A stretch of DNA of 61,555 nt from Burkholderiaceae bacterium (GCA_017848435.1 JAFEHU010000025.1:1-61555), one strand, 5' to 3'. Positions 45,885-55,604 are shown, counted from the stretch's first letter. Numbers and translations are program-made. The notes: a model not told the origin generated them from the letters alone.

Positions 45885-47021
45885 ATGGAACGCGACCAAG
45901 CCAGCCAGTTCATCAACGACCTGCTCGCGCTGCTGATTGCGCGCAAGGGCAGCGATCTGTTCATCACCGCCGACTTCCCCCCGGCCATCAAGGTGGACGG
46001 AAAGGTGGTCAAGGTGTCGGCCCAGCCGCTGTCGCCGCAGCACACCCTGGTGCTGGCGCGCACCATCATGAGCGACAAGCAGGCCGCCGAGTTTGAACGC
46101 ACCAAGGAGTGCAACTTCGCCATCGCACCGTCCGGCATTGGCCGCTTCCGGGTGAGCGCCTTTGTGCAGCAGGGCCACATTGGGCTGGTGCTGCGGGTGA
46201 TCCCGGCCACCATCCCCACCATTGACGGGCTGGGTGTGCCACCGGTGCTGAAAGACGTGGTGATGAGCAAACGCGGTCTGTGCATCCTCGTGGGCGCCAC
46301 CGGCTCGGGCAAGTCCACCACCCTGGCGGCGATGATCGACTGGCGCAATGAGAAATCCTTTGACCACATCATCACCATCGAAGACCCGGTCGAGTTCGTG
46401 CACCCGCACAAAAACTCCATCCTGACCCAGCGCGAAGTGGGCCTCGACACCGAAAGCTGGCATGCGGCCCTGAAGAACACCCTGCGGCAGGCGCCCGATG
46501 TGATCCTGATGGGTGAGATCCGCGACCGCGAAACCATGGAGCACGCGATTGCGTTCTCTGAAACGGGCCACCTGTGCCTGGCCACGCTGCACGCCAACAG
46601 TGCCAACCAGGCACTGGACCGCATCGTCAATTTCTTCCCTGAAGACCGGCGTCCGCAGTTGCTAATGGACGTGTCGCTGAACCTACGCGCCATCGTGTCG
46701 CAGCGCCTGCTGCCAATGCAAAAAGGCAAGGGCCGAGTGGCGGCGGTCGAGGTGATGCTCAACTCACCACTGATCGCCGACCTGATCTTCAAGGGCGAGG
46801 TCGCCGAGATCAAGGAGATCATGAAGAAAAGCCGCAACCTCGGCATGCAAACCTTCGACCAGGCACTGTTTGACCTCTACGAAGCCCACCAGGTTACCTA
46901 CGAAGACGCGCTGCGCAATGCCGACTCGGTGAACGACCTGCGCCTGCAGATCAAACTCAACAGCCAGCGCAGCAAGACCACCGACCTCGCCGCCGGCACC
47001 GAACACCTCTCCATCGTCTGA
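45885..47021 (+). CDS. pilU: PilT-dependent accessory retraction ATPase PilU
   Basis: 378 aa. Same fold as PilT with Walker A GATGSGKST, ITIEDPVEFVHPHKNSILTQ, VILMGEIRDRETMEHAI and ATLHANSANQALDRIVNFFP. Distinguished from PilT by MERDQASQFINDLLALLIAR and a longer C-terminus (TTDLAAGTEHLSIV). PilU adds force to retraction but needs PilT. No other pilus genes are in the window. Confidence 0.96.
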   Translation: MERDQASQFINDLLALLIARKGSDLFITADFPPAIKVDGKVVKVSAQPLSPQHTLVLARTIMSDKQAAEFERTKECNFAIAPSGIGRFRVSAFVQQGHIGLVLRVIPATIPTIDGLGVPPVLKDVVMSKRGLCILVGATGSGKSTTLAAMIDWRNEKSFDHIITIEDPVEFVHPHKNSILTQREVGLDTESWHAALKNTLRQAPDVILMGEIRDRETMEHAIAFSETGHLCLATLHANSANQALDRIVNFFPEDRRPQLLMDVSLNLRAIVSQRLLPMQKGKGRVAAVEVMLNSPLIADLIFKGEVAEIKEIMKKSRNLGMQTFDQALFDLYEAHQVTYEDALRNADSVNDLRLQIKLNSQRSKTTDLAAGTEHLSIV

Positions 47022-47027
47022 CCCCTG

Positions 47028-47942
47028 ATGTCCACCACACCCACCAAAACCTACACCCCCACACCGCCACGCCAGGTCGCATTTCTTGGCCTCGGCGTGA
47101 TGGGCTACCCCATGGCCGGCCACCTCGCCCGCGCCGGCCACAGCGTCACCGTGTACAACCGCAATACTACAAAATCAATAGCATGGTTGTCAGATTTCAC
47201 CGAGACTCAGCCGAATAAACATGCCAAAACGCCACGCGAGGCCGCCGCCGGGGCCGATCTGGTCTTCTGCTGCGTTGGCAACGACGACGACCTGCGCGCC
47301 GTGACCCTGGGCACCGATGGCGCCTTTGCCGGCATGCAGGCCGGCGCGGTGTTTGTCGACCACACCACCGCATCTGCCGACGTGGCGCGTGAGCTGAACA
47401 CAGCCGCACAGGCGCTGGGCCTGGCGTTCATTGACGCGCCGGTCTCAGGCGGTCAGGCCGGTGCGCAGAATGGCCTGCTCACCGTGATGTGCGGCGGTGA
47501 CCCGGATGCTTTTGCAAAGGTGGCGCCAGTGGCGATGGCATTCTCCCGCGCGGTGACGCTGATGGGAGCCAGCGGGGCCGGCCAGCTCACCAAGATGGTC
47601 AACCAGGTCTGCATCGCCGGCCTGCTGCAGGGCCTGAGCGAAGCGATTGCCTTTGGCCAAAAGGCCGGGCTCGACATGGCCCAGGTGCTGGACGTGATCG
47701 GCAAAGGCGCGGCCCAGAGCTGGCAGCTCGACAACCGTGGCAAAACCATGGCCGCCGACGAATTCAACTTCGGCTTTGCGGTGGATTGGATGCGCAAGGA
47801 CCTCGGGCTGGTGATGGACGAAGCGCGCCGCAACGGCGCACGCCTGCCCGTCACCGCGCTGGTGGACCAGTTTTATGCCGACGTGCAGCAGATGGGTGGC
47901 CAACGCTGGGACACGTCCAGCCTGATCAAGCGGCTGAGGTAA
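47028..47942 (+). CDS. NAD(P)-dependent dehydrogenase, 3-hydroxyisobutyrate dehydrogenase family
   Basis: 304 aa. Rossmann motif FLGLGVMGYPMAGHLARAGH at 19-38, substrate loop DAPVSGGQAGAQNGLLTVMC and catalytic lysine in GQLTKMVNQ. The family includes 3-hydroxyisobutyrate dehydrogenase, tartronate semialdehyde reductase and succinic semialdehyde reductases; specificity is not readable. Residues about 47-69, following VYNRN, are encoded by a dispersed repeat and differ from the usual family loop. Confidence 0.9.
   Translation: MSTTPTKTYTPTPPRQVAFLGLGVMGYPMAGHLARAGHSVTVYNRNTTKSIAWLSDFTETQPNKHAKTPREAAAGADLVFCCVGNDDDLRAVTLGTDGAFAGMQAGAVFVDHTTASADVARELNTAAQALGLAFIDAPVSGGQAGAQNGLLTVMCGGDPDAFAKVAPVAMAFSRAVTLMGASGAGQLTKMVNQVCIAGLLQGLSEAIAFGQKAGLDMAQVLDVIGKGAAQSWQLDNRGKTMAADEFNFGFAVDWMRKDLGLVMDEARRNGARLPVTALVDQFYADVQQMGGQRWDTSSLIKRLR
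47162..47229 (+). repeat. Dispersed 70-bp element, copy F (inside dehydrogenase gene)
   Basis: Reads AATACTACAAAATCAATAGC, then GTCAGATTTCACCGAGACTC, then GAATAAACATGCC. It matches copy E base by base through most of the AGATTTCAC-GAG-CT-CCG core but is read in a different frame. Confidence 0.65.
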
Positions 47943-47960
47943 GCCGCGACCCGACGCGCG

Positions 47961-48578
47961 TCAGCTTTTGGCGGCGCGCGGCAGCAGGCGCTGCAGTTCT
48001 TCTTCGCTGATGATTTCGAACACCCGCACGACCTTCTGCACGCCGCCCACGCCACGTGCCACTTCGGTCACGCGGTCGGCTTCGCGCTGGGTCACACGGC
48101 CCATCAGGTACACCGTGCCGCGCTCGGTGACCACCTTGAAGGCGGTCGGGTAGAGGTCTTTCGCGTCCACCATCGCGGCCTTGACCTGGCCAGTGATCAG
48201 CGTGTCCGACGAGCGTTGCGTCAGCGTGGAGTTGCCGCTCACCACCAGCTCGTTGACGATGCTGCGCACGTTGTCCACGCCGGACACCGTCTGCTCGGCC
48301 AGCTTGCGGTCCGACTCGGTGGGCACCTCGCCGGTCATCAGCACCTGCCGGTTGTAGCTGGTGATGTTGATGTGCCCCCGGTCGCCCACGTTGTCGCGCA
48401 GCCGGTTGTACGAGCGGAGCTCAATGCCCTCGTCTTCCAGTTGCGCACCCGAGGTGCGGCGGTCTGTTGCCACCAGCGTGCCCCCCAGAAAGGTGCTGCC
48501 CACCACCAGCGGTACGCAGGCGCTGAGCGCGCCACTGAGTGCGGTGGCCAATACCACCAGCCGGATTGTCTTGTTCAT
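47961..48578 (-). CDS. dolP: Dual BON-domain outer-membrane lipoprotein, DolP/YraP-like
   Basis: 205 aa with lipobox LSAC (Cys21). Two BON domains: about 55-125 (DNVGDRGHINITSYNRQVLM, TGEVPTESDRKLAEQTVSGV) and 130-195 (LITGQVKAAMVDAKDLYPTA, FKVVTERGTVYLMGRVTQRE). DolP supports outer-membrane integrity and the Bam machinery in E. coli. The start overlaps the diaA stop by 4 bp, reproducing the conserved yraN-diaA-dolP order. Confidence 0.92.
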   Translation of the reverse strand: MNKTIRLVVLATALSGALSACVPLVVGSTFLGGTLVATDRRTSGAQLEDEGIELRSYNRLRDNVGDRGHINITSYNRQVLMTGEVPTESDRKLAEQTVSGVDNVRSIVNELVVSGNSTLTQRSSDTLITGQVKAAMVDAKDLYPTAFKVVTERGTVYLMGRVTQREADRVTEVARGVGGVQKVVRVFEIISEEELQRLLPRAAKS

Positions 48579-49174
48579 GTTGTCTGTTCCTGGTCGCCAA
48601 GTAACTGGGTGTCCACCCCGTCGCTGATGCAGTGCAGCGCCAGCAGGTGGACTTCGTGGATGCGCGCGGGGCGCTCGTGCGGCACACACACGTGCACATC
48701 GGTGTCGCGCAGCGCCGCGGTGACCTTGCCGCCACCCGCGCCGGTCAGCGCCACCACCGTCATGTCGCGTTCGTGCGCCACCGCCATGGCGGCCAGCACG
48801 TTGGCATGCTGCCCGGTGGCAGACAAGACCAACAGCACATCGCCCGCCTGGCCCAGCGCCCGCACCTGCTTGGCAAACAGGTGCTGGCCGTCGCCCTCAC
48901 CCGCCAGCGAGGTCAGCACGGTGGTGTCGGTGGTCAGGGCAACCGCACCGAGTTCGGGGCGGTCACGTTCAAACCGCCCGACGAACTGGCCGGCAAACAG
49001 CTGCGCGCTCGCGGCCGAACTGCCATTGCCGCAGGCCAGCACCTTGCCACCGCTGGTCACGCACGCCAGGATGGCCTGCACCGCTGCCGCCAAGGGCTTG
49101 CTGAGGATCTGGGCCGCGTGGTAGTTGAGGTCGGCGCTGTCGATGAAGTGCTGCTGGATGCGCTGCTCTAACAT
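48575..49174 (-). CDS. diaA: SIS-domain protein, DiaA/GmhA family
   Basis: 199 aa from MLEQRIQQHF (two upstream in-frame starts are possible). Sugar isomerase fold: GGKVLACGNGSSAASAQLFA, LTTDTTVLTSLAGEGDGQHL, GDVLLVLSATGQHANVLAAM and the C-terminal ARIHEVHLLALHCISDGVD. DiaA helps DnaA assemble at oriC; GmhA is the phosphoheptose isomerase. The yraN-dolP neighbourhood favours DiaA. Confidence 0.85.
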   Translation of the reverse strand: MLEQRIQQHFIDSADLNYHAAQILSKPLAAAVQAILACVTSGGKVLACGNGSSAASAQLFAGQFVGRFERDRPELGAVALTTDTTVLTSLAGEGDGQHLFAKQVRALGQAGDVLLVLSATGQHANVLAAMAVAHERDMTVVALTGAGGGKVTAALRDTDVHVCVPHERPARIHEVHLLALHCISDGVDTQLLGDQEQTT

Positions 49175-49206
49175 GGCCTGCATGATAACTGGGATGGGCA
49201 CATCCC

Positions 49207-49602
49207 CTATGACGCGTCAAACGCGGCACGCAGCCATTCCACCGTGGGCTCGGCCCCCGGCTGCTGTGAATTCCCCTGAATGCACACCACGTCAAACCGA
49301 CACGGCGGCCATGTGGGCAGGCGCATCAGGTAGTGCCGCGCCGCAAACACAATGCGCTGGCGCTTGGTGGCCGAGATGCTCGCAGCCGCACCCCCATGGC
49401 GGTTGCTCGCGCGCTGGCGGACCTCCACAAACACCAGCGTGCCGTCCTGGTCGCGCATGATCAAATCAATCTCACCGCCACCCCGCCCAGGCGTCCGATA
49501 ATTGCGGGCGACCAAGGTCAGGCCCGCACGCAGCAGATGGGCTGCCGCCCGCGCCTCACCGGCATCACCCAACTCTTTTTTTGAAGGCCCTTTTGACAGC
49601 AT
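49207..49602 (-). CDS. yraN: YraN/UPF0102 family nuclease-like protein
   Basis: 131 aa. Endonuclease-like fold shown by GEARAAAHLLRAGLTLVARN, GGGEIDLIMRDQDGTLVFVE and VRQRASNRHGG. The EIDLI...FVEVR residues resemble the PD-(D/E)xK motif. Function in DNA metabolism is presumed. Its ATG overlaps the divergent rsmI start. Confidence 0.93.
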   Translation of the reverse strand: MLSKGPSKKELGDAGEARAAAHLLRAGLTLVARNYRTPGRGGGEIDLIMRDQDGTLVFVEVRQRASNRHGGAAASISATKRQRIVFAARHYLMRLPTWPPCRFDVVCIQGNSQQPGAEPTVEWLRAAFDAS

Positions 49603-50525
49603 CGTTCGCCCCTGCCTTGGCCGCCGCGCATGCCGCGGCCGGTGACCAGCATTATCCGCACGCCTGCCTTTACGTCGTGGCCACGCCCATCGGCAACCTG
49701 GCCGACATCACGCTGCGGGCGCTGCACGTGCTCAGCCTGGTCGATGCCGTGGCCTGCGAAGACACACGCCACACCCAGGGCATGCTGCGCGCCTATGGCA
49801 TCGACAAGCCGCTGCTGGCGGTGCACGAACACAACGAGGCACAGGCGGCCGAGCACATCTGCACCCTGCTCGCGCAGGGCCAGCGGATTGCCTATGTGAG
49901 CGATGCCGGCACACCGGCCATCAGCGACCCCGGCGCGCGGTTGACACGTGCCGCGCAGACCGCTGGCCACCGCGTGTTGCCCTTGCCCGGCGTGAGCAGC
50001 GTGACCACCGCGCTCAGCGTTGCCGGGCTCCCGGCGCCAGGCAGTTTTGTCTTCGTCGGCTTTCTGCCCAACAAACCCACCGAACGGCAGACAGCGCTGT
50101 TGCCCTTGCTGAAAACACCGCATGCCCTCGTGCTGCTGGAGTCGCCACACCGGATCGAGGCTGTGGCTGCCGTTCTGGCCGCGCACGCCGGAGAACGCCA
50201 CATCACGGTCGCACGCGAACTGACCAAGCAGTTCGAAGAAGTCGCCACCATGCCAGTGCTGCAATTTCCCGCCTGGCTGAATGCCAACCCCCAGCGCAAG
50301 CGGGGCGAGTTTGTGCTGGTCCTGCACCCACCCGCCCACGAACCGGCCACGGACAACGGCCACGAGGTGCTGGCCATGCTGCTGGAAGAATTGCCCATCA
50401 AGGCGGCGGTTCGGTTGGCGGTGCACCTGACCGGTGGCACACGCAACGACTTGTATGCGGCTGCGTTGCAACTCAAATCGGCTTTGCCCGAAGCACGGGA
50501 GACCGATGCCGAAAGCAGCGACTGA
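49593..50525 (+). CDS. rsmI: 16S rRNA 2'-O-ribose C1402 methyltransferase RsmI
   Basis: 310 aa with a TTG start chosen because GAAGG lies 5 bp upstream; an earlier in-frame TTG at 49581 has no such site. Tetrapyrrole-methylase fold: LYVVATPIGNLADITLRAL, ACEDTRHTQGML, YVSDAGTPAISDPGARL, LPGVSSVTTALSVAGLP, FVGFLPNK and the C-terminal KAAVRLAVHLTGGTRNDLY. Modifies C1402 in the decoding centre. The start region overlaps yraN by 10 bp in the opposite direction. Confidence 0.95.
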   Translation: MTASFAPALAAAHAAAGDQHYPHACLYVVATPIGNLADITLRALHVLSLVDAVACEDTRHTQGMLRAYGIDKPLLAVHEHNEAQAAEHICTLLAQGQRIAYVSDAGTPAISDPGARLTRAAQTAGHRVLPLPGVSSVTTALSVAGLPAPGSFVFVGFLPNKPTERQTALLPLLKTPHALVLLESPHRIEAVAAVLAAHAGERHITVARELTKQFEEVATMPVLQFPAWLNANPQRKRGEFVLVLHPPAHEPATDNGHEVLAMLLEELPIKAAVRLAVHLTGGTRNDLYAAALQLKSALPEARETDAESSD

Positions 50526-50564
50526 GCCACCGCCCAGTGTTGCTTCTAAGGCGTGACACACAAC

Positions 50565-50603
50565 AAAATGCCTGCTCGGAACCTCAGTTCCGGCAGGCAT
50601 TTT
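50565..50603. terminator. Strong bidirectional terminator
   Basis: AAAATGCCTGC/GCAGGCATTTT (11 bp) continues, after a one-base bulge, with CGGAAC/GTTCCG around a CTCA loop. A and T runs flank both sides, so it can end rsmI from the left and the initiator tRNA/ribosomal operon from the right. Confidence 0.9.
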
Positions 50604-50627
50604 GTCTGCAGCATTGCTGCTGCATGT

Positions 50628-50704
<77 letters not shown>

Positions 50705-50723
50705 GTAAGTCAATGATTATAGC

Positions 50724-51125
50724 TTATTCTGCGGCCTTGATGTCGGCTTCGTTCACAACAGCCACATCAGGACGGTCAACCAGTTCGACCAAAGCCATCG
50801 GTGCATTGTCGCCAACACGGAAACCCATCTTCAAAATACGGGTGTAACCACCGGGACGCGCCTTGAAACGCGGGCCGAGGTCATTGAACAGCTTGGTGAC
50901 GCTGTCGCGGTCACGCAGGCGGTTGAAAGCCAGGCGGCGGTTGGCCAGGGTGGCTTCTTTGGCGAGCGTGATCATCGGCTCGATGACGCGGCGCAGCTCT
51001 TTGGCTTTTGGCAGCGTGGTCTTGATGACTTCGTGCTCGATGAGCGAGTTCATCATGTTCTGCAGCATCGCGAGGCGGTGCGAGCTGGTGCGGTTGAGTT
51101 TACGTAGTCCGTGTCCGTGACGCAT
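50724..51125 (-). CDS. rplQ: 50S ribosomal protein L17
   Basis: 133 aa starting [20 protein letters not shown], the L17 signature, with NNLI-type [20 protein letters not shown] and [20 protein letters not shown]. It lines the peptide exit. Last protein gene of the rplN-rplQ series, with the initiator tRNA immediately downstream. Confidence 0.98.
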   Translation of the reverse strand: MRHGHGLRKLNRTSSHRLAMLQNMMNSLIEHEVIKTTLPKAKELRRVIEPMITLAKEATLANRRLAFNRLRDRDSVTKLFNDLGPRFKARPGGYTRILKMGFRVGDNAPMALVELVDRPDVAVVNEADIKAAE

Positions 51126-51214
51126 GGTGCTTTCCTTTGGTTATTAAACGGACAGCCGTATCAGGTACTGCCCGGTGCACTGGGTTCGCTGTGCGACCCC
51201 TGTTCAACAAGCGC

Positions 51215-52204
51215 TCAGCGCTTGTCCAAGCCGGCCGGTGGCCAGTTGTCGAGTTTCATGCCCAGCGTCAGCCCGCGCGACGCCAGCACTTCCTTGATTT
51301 CGTTGAGCGACTTGCGACCCAGGTTGGGGGTCTTGAGCAACTCGTTTTCGGTGCGCTGGATCAGGTCCCCGATGTAGTAGATGTTCTCGGCCTTCAGGCA
51401 GTTGGCGGAACGCACCGTCAGCTCCAGCTCGTCAACAGGGCGCAGCAGGATCGGGTCGAACTGCTGCGAGCTGCGCGGTGCTGGCGCATCAAAGGCGGCG
51501 AGTTCGCTGCCTTCCAGCTGGGCAAACACGGCAATCTGCTCGACCAGAATCTTGGCCGAAGCGCGTACCGCGTCTTCCGCAGTGATGGCGCCGTTGGTTT
51601 CGATTTCCACCACCAGCTTGTCGAGGTCGGTGCGCTGCTCAACGCGGGCACTTTCCACCGTATAGCTGACGCGCTTGACGGGCGAAAAGGACGCGTCCAG
51701 AACGATACGGCCAATGGATTTGGTCGGCTCGTCACCGTAACGGCGCATCGTGCCAGGCACATAGCCACGGCCTTTTTCAATCTTGATCTGCATGTCCAGC
51801 TTGCCACCTTGCGACAGATGGGCAATGACATGGCCAGGGTTGATGATCTCAACGTCGTGCGGCGTCTGGATATCAGCGGCGGTGACAACGCCTTCGCCGT
51901 CTTTGCGCAGGCTCAGCGTGACTTCGTCGCGGTTGTGGAGCTTGAAGACCACACCCTTCAGGTTCAGCAGGATGTTGACAACGTCTTCCTGAACGCCGTC
52001 GATCGACGAATACTCGTGGAGTACGCCGGAAATCGTGACCTCGGTCGCCGCATAGCCCACCATGGACGACAGCAGGACACGGCGCAGGGCGTTGCCCAGC
52101 GTGTGGCCATAGCCACGCTCGAACGGCTCGAGCGTCACTTTCGCATGGTTGGTACCAAGCTGCTCAACATGGATGGCTTTGGGCTTCAGCAAATGGGTCT
52201 GCAT
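51215..52204 (-). CDS. rpoA: RNA polymerase alpha subunit
   Basis: 329 aa. N-terminal dimerisation domain ([28 protein letters not shown]) and C-terminal domain (about 240-329, [40 protein letters not shown]) that contacts UP elements and activators. In the alpha operon between rpsD and rplQ, its normal place. Confidence 0.98.
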   Translation of the reverse strand: MQTHLLKPKAIHVEQLGTNHAKVTLEPFERGYGHTLGNALRRVLLSSMVGYAATEVTISGVLHEYSSIDGVQEDVVNILLNLKGVVFKLHNRDEVTLSLRKDGEGVVTAADIQTPHDVEIINPGHVIAHLSQGGKLDMQIKIEKGRGYVPGTMRRYGDEPTKSIGRIVLDASFSPVKRVSYTVESARVEQRTDLDKLVVEIETNGAITAEDAVRASAKILVEQIAVFAQLEGSELAAFDAPAPRSSQQFDPILLRPVDELELTVRSANCLKAENIYYIGDLIQRTENELLKTPNLGRKSLNEIKEVLASRGLTLGMKLDNWPPAGLDKR

Positions 52205-52295
52205 GCAAACTTCCTCTCAATACCCCCGGCTCGTTACACCGGTAAGGCTGGTGAAGCGCCGGCGGCCGCGCAAAAGGCGGCAGCCGGAACAAAAA

Positions 52296-52919
52296 TTAAC
52301 GCGAATACAGTTCGACGATCAACGATTCGTTGACGTCAGAAGCAAATTCGTCGCGGTCAGGTACCTTCTTGAAGGTGCCTTCGGCCTTGTCCAGGCTGAC
52401 TTCCACCCAGGCCGGGAAACCGACTTGCTGTGCCAACTGCAGCGCTTCCAGAACACGGCCCTGCTTTTTGGATTTTTCGCGGACAGCAATCACGTCACCC
52501 GTCTTGACTTGGTAAGACGGGATGTTGACCGAGTTGCCATTGACCGTCATGGCCTTGTGCGACACCAGTTGGCGTGCTTCGGCGCGCGTGGAGCCAAAGC
52601 CCATGCGGTAAACGACGTTGTCGAGGCGCGATTCCAACAGGAACAACAAGTTGGCGCCCGTGTTGCCACGGCGGCGATCAGCTTCTGCAAAGTAGCGGCG
52701 GAACTGGCGTTCCAGCACACCGTACATGCGCTTGACCTTCTGTTTTTCACGCAGCTGCAAGCCGAAATCGGACGTGCGCTGGCCAGAAGTGCGACCGTGC
52801 TGGCCTGGCTTGGAGTCGAATTTGGCCTTGTCACCGATGGCGCGACGGGCGCTTTTCAGGAACAGGTCGGTGCCTTCACGGCGGGAAAGTTTGGCCTTGG
52901 GGCCGAGGTAGCGTGCCAC
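52296..52919 (-). CDS. rpsD: 30S ribosomal protein S4
   Basis: 207 aa, starting [20 protein letters not shown]. The S4 domain reads [20 protein letters not shown] followed by [12 protein letters not shown]. It is the cysteine-free form. S4 nucleates 30S assembly and in E. coli represses the alpha operon. Here a 145-bp leader with a terminator-like hairpin separates it from rpsK. Confidence 0.98.
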   Translation of the reverse strand: MARYLGPKAKLSRREGTDLFLKSARRAIGDKAKFDSKPGQHGRTSGQRTSDFGLQLREKQKVKRMYGVLERQFRRYFAEADRRRGNTGANLLFLLESRLDNVVYRMGFGSTRAEARQLVSHKAMTVNGNSVNIPSYQVKTGDVIAVREKSKKQGRVLEALQLAQQVGFPAWVEVSLDKAEGTFKKVPDRDEFASDVNESLIVELYSR

Positions 52920-53011
52920 TATATTTCCTTTACTTGTATCTGCTGCAGCCTGTTGCTGCAGGAGCCTTCGGCGCGAAGCCTAACGGCGGTGGGCTTGGGT
53001 TGACGAAACAC

Positions 53012-53050
53012 AAAACAACAAAGGTGGCCGGCACACATGCACCAGCCACC
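53012..53050 (-). terminator. Terminator-like hairpin between rpsK and rpsD
   Basis: Minus-strand stem GGTGGCTGG/CCGGCCACC (one G-T) with a 10-nt loop, then TTTGTTGTTTT. It is inside the operon, 15 bp after the rpsK stop, so it would act as an attenuator or separate rpsD-rpoA-rplQ. A further imperfect hairpin around GGCTTCG/CGAAGGC lies closer to rpsD. Confidence 0.65.
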
Positions 53051-53064
53051 CTTGCAGAAAACAC

Positions 53065-53469
53065 TCAAATGCGGCGGCGCTTTTGTGGGCGGCAGCCGTT
53101 GTGTGGAACCGGCGTCACGTCGGCAATGACGTTGATGCGGATGCCCAGTGCGGCCAGCGCACGGACAGACGACTCACGGCCAGGACCAGGACCCTTGATT
53201 TCAACGTCGAGGTTCTTGATGCCCTGCTCGATCGCAGCGCGTCCAGCCACTTCAGAAGCCACCTGTGCGGCAAACGGAGTCGACTTGCGTGAACCCTTGA
53301 AGCCCTGACCACCCGACGACGCCCAGGACAAGGCATTGCCTTGGCGGTCGGTGATGGTGATGATGGTGTTGTTGAACGAAGCGTGAACGTGCGCAACGCC
53401 GTCAGCAACATTCTTGCGGACTTTTTTACGGACGCGCTGGGCGGCGTTATTGGCTGGAGCTTTTGCCAT
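53065..53469 (-). CDS. rpsK: 30S ribosomal protein S11
   Basis: 134 aa. [44 protein letters not shown] and the C-terminal [15 protein letters not shown] are S11 hallmarks. Part of the platform next to the E site. 18 bp after rpsM. Confidence 0.98.
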   Translation of the reverse strand: MAKAPANNAAQRVRKKVRKNVADGVAHVHASFNNTIITITDRQGNALSWASSGGQGFKGSRKSTPFAAQVASEVAGRAAIEQGIKNLDVEIKGPGPGRESSVRALAALGIRINVIADVTPVPHNGCRPQKRRRI

Positions 53470-53487
53470 GGTGATCTTTCAAACTGA

Positions 53488-53853
53488 TTATTTCTTGAGC
53501 GCCTGCGCGGCCTTGCGCGGACCCTTGCGGGTGCGGGCATTGGTACGCGTACGCTGACCACGCATTGGCAAACCGCGACGGTGACGGAAACCACGGTAGC
53601 AACCAATGTCCATCAAGCGCTTGATGTTCATGGTGGTTTCGCGGCGCAAATCACCTTCAATGGTAATCAGCGCGATTTGGTCGCGGATTTTTTCCAGGTC
53701 GCCGTCCGTCAGGTCTTTGACCTTCTTGGAATAAGCGATCTCACAGGCTTCGCAAATTTTGCGAGCGCGTGTGCGACCAATGCCGAAAATGGCGGTAAGG
53801 CCAATTTCAGTGTGCTTTTGCGGCGGAATGTTGATGCCAGCTATACGTGCCAT
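53488..53853 (-). CDS. rpsM: 30S ribosomal protein S13
   Basis: 121 aa starting [20 protein letters not shown], with [11 protein letters not shown] and a basic tail ([18 protein letters not shown]). Head protein that forms intersubunit bridges. Follows rpmJ by 24 bp. Confidence 0.98.
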   Translation of the reverse strand: MARIAGINIPPQKHTEIGLTAIFGIGRTRARKICEACEIAYSKKVKDLTDGDLEKIRDQIALITIEGDLRRETTMNIKRLMDIGCYRGFRHRRGLPMRGQRTRTNARTRKGPRKAAQALKK

Positions 53854-53877
53854 ATACGTCCTCTAAAACTCTGGAAA

Positions 53878-53991
53878 TCAGCCTTGGCGCTGTTTGTGGC
53901 GCGGATCGGTACAGATCACGCGGACCACGCCCTTGCGGCGGATGATCTTGCAGTTGCGGCAAATTTTCTTGACCGAAGCCGAAACTCTCAT
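53878..53991 (-). CDS. rpmJ: 50S ribosomal protein L36
   Basis: 37 aa from [10 protein letters not shown], chosen for AAGGAGAG 5 bp upstream; the longer open frame is not family-like. It keeps the zinc ribbon (CRNC, ICTDPRH), so it is the Zn-dependent form. Confidence 0.97.
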   Translation of the reverse strand: MRVSASVKKICRNCKIIRRKGVVRVICTDPRHKQRQG

Positions 53992-54040
53992 TTCTCTCTC
54001 CTTTAATCCCTCGCCAACCACTGGCGCGGAACAGGCGCCG

Positions 54041-54259
54041 TTATTTGGCGCGAAACACAATCCTGGCCCGACTCAAATCGTAGGGCGTCAATTCCACTGT
54101 GACCTTGTCGCCGGGCAAGATCCGGATGTAATGCATGCGCATCTTTCCGGAAATATGCCCCAAGACAACATGGCCGTTTTCCAATTTCACCCGGAAGGTT
54201 GCATTGGGCAGGTTTTCAAGGACCTCCCCCTGCATCTGGATAACATCGTCTTTCGACAC
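54041..54259 (-). CDS. infA: Translation initiation factor IF-1
   Basis: 72 aa, S1/OB fold, starting [20 protein letters not shown] and ending [16 protein letters not shown]. Lies between secY and rpmJ, as commonly in betaproteobacteria (E. coli has it elsewhere). Binds the A site during initiation. Confidence 0.97.
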   Translation of the reverse strand: MSKDDVIQMQGEVLENLPNATFRVKLENGHVVLGHISGKMRMHYIRILPGDKVTVELTPYDLSRARIVFRAK

Positions 54260-54276
54260 CGTCCACCCACCCCCTG

Positions 54277-55584
54277 TTAGCTCTTGAAGTTGGCCTTTTT
54301 CAACAATGACTCGTACTGCTGCGACATCATGTAGTTTTGAACCTGGGCCATGAAATCCATGGTCACCACCACAATGATCAACAGCGACGTGCCACCAAAA
54401 TAAAACGGCACGTTGTACTTCAAAATCAGAAACTCGGGCAGCAGGCAGACGAAGGTGATGTAAATCGCCCCAGCCAATGTCAACCGCACCAAAATCTTGT
54501 CAATGTAGCGAGCCGTTTGGTCACCCGGACGAATGCCCGGAATGAACGCACCGCTCTTCTTCAGGTTGTCTGCGGTTTCCCGACTGTTGAACACCAGTGC
54601 GGTGTAAAAAAAGCAGAAAAACACAATCGCAGCGGCGTACAACATCACGTAGACAGGTTGTCCTGGGGACAAGGTGCCGGCAATGTCTTTCAACCAACGC
54701 ATCGACTCACCGGAGCTGAACCAGGTCACCACCGTGGCAGGCAACAAAATGATCGACGACGCAAAAATAGGTGGAATTACACCCGCCATGTTCAGCTTCA
54801 GCGGCAAGTGCGACGATTGGCCACCGTAGACCTTGTTGCCCACCTGACGACGTGCGTAGTTCACCAAAATCTTCCGCTGACCACGCTCCACGAACACCAC
54901 GAAGTAGGTCACCAAGGCCACGACGATCACGATCAGCATCGCGATGATGACGCTCATGGCGCCGGTACGGACCAGCTCAAGCAAACCACCCAGAGCCGAA
55001 GGCAACCCAGCGGCAATGCCGGCAAAGATCAGGATCGAAATACCGTTGCCCAGACCACGCTCGGTGATCTGCTCACCCAGCCACATCAGAAACACCGTGC
55101 CTGCTGTGAGACTGACCACCGCCGTCATGCGGAAACCAAAACCCGGGTCAATCACCAGACCTTGCGAACTTTCCAGCGCCACGGCAATGCCGAACGATTG
55201 AAACAAGGCCAAGCCCAATGTCCCATAGCGGGTGTACTGGGTGATCTTGCGACGCCCGGCTTCGCCTTCCTTCTTCATCTGCTCAAACGCAGGCACCACA
55301 TAGGCCATCAACTGCATGATGATGGACGCCGAAATGTACGGCGTGATGCCCAACGCAAACACGGTGAAGCGCGACAGTGCACCACCCGAGAACATGTTGA
55401 ACAGGTTCAGGATGCCGCCCTGCTGGCCGTTGAACAGCTGCTGCAACTGCACCGGGTCGATGCCTGGCACCGGGATGTGCGCCCCAACGCGGTACACCAC
55501 CAGGGCCAGCAGCAAAAACATCAGCCGCCGGCGCAGATCACCGAACTTGCCTGTTTTGGCTATTTGCGCCGAATTCGTTGCCAC
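54277..55584 (-). CDS. secY: Preprotein translocase subunit SecY
   Basis: 435 aa, ten membrane segments. Central pore and family motifs: [12 protein letters not shown]-like start ([18 protein letters not shown]), [34 protein letters not shown] and [20 protein letters not shown]. Inner-membrane channel for secreted and membrane proteins. 20 bp after rplO. Confidence 0.98.
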   Translation of the reverse strand: MATNSAQIAKTGKFGDLRRRLMFLLLALVVYRVGAHIPVPGIDPVQLQQLFNGQQGGILNLFNMFSGGALSRFTVFALGITPYISASIIMQLMAYVVPAFEQMKKEGEAGRRKITQYTRYGTLGLALFQSFGIAVALESSQGLVIDPGFGFRMTAVVSLTAGTVFLMWLGEQITERGLGNGISILIFAGIAAGLPSALGGLLELVRTGAMSVIIAMLIVIVVALVTYFVVFVERGQRKILVNYARRQVGNKVYGGQSSHLPLKLNMAGVIPPIFASSIILLPATVVTWFSSGESMRWLKDIAGTLSPGQPVYVMLYAAAIVFFCFFYTALVFNSRETADNLKKSGAFIPGIRPGDQTARYIDKILVRLTLAGAIYITFVCLLPEFLILKYNVPFYFGGTSLLIIVVVTMDFMAQVQNYMMSQQYESLLKKANFKS

Positions 55585-55604
55585 CAGAATCTTCTTTCAG
55601 GCAA

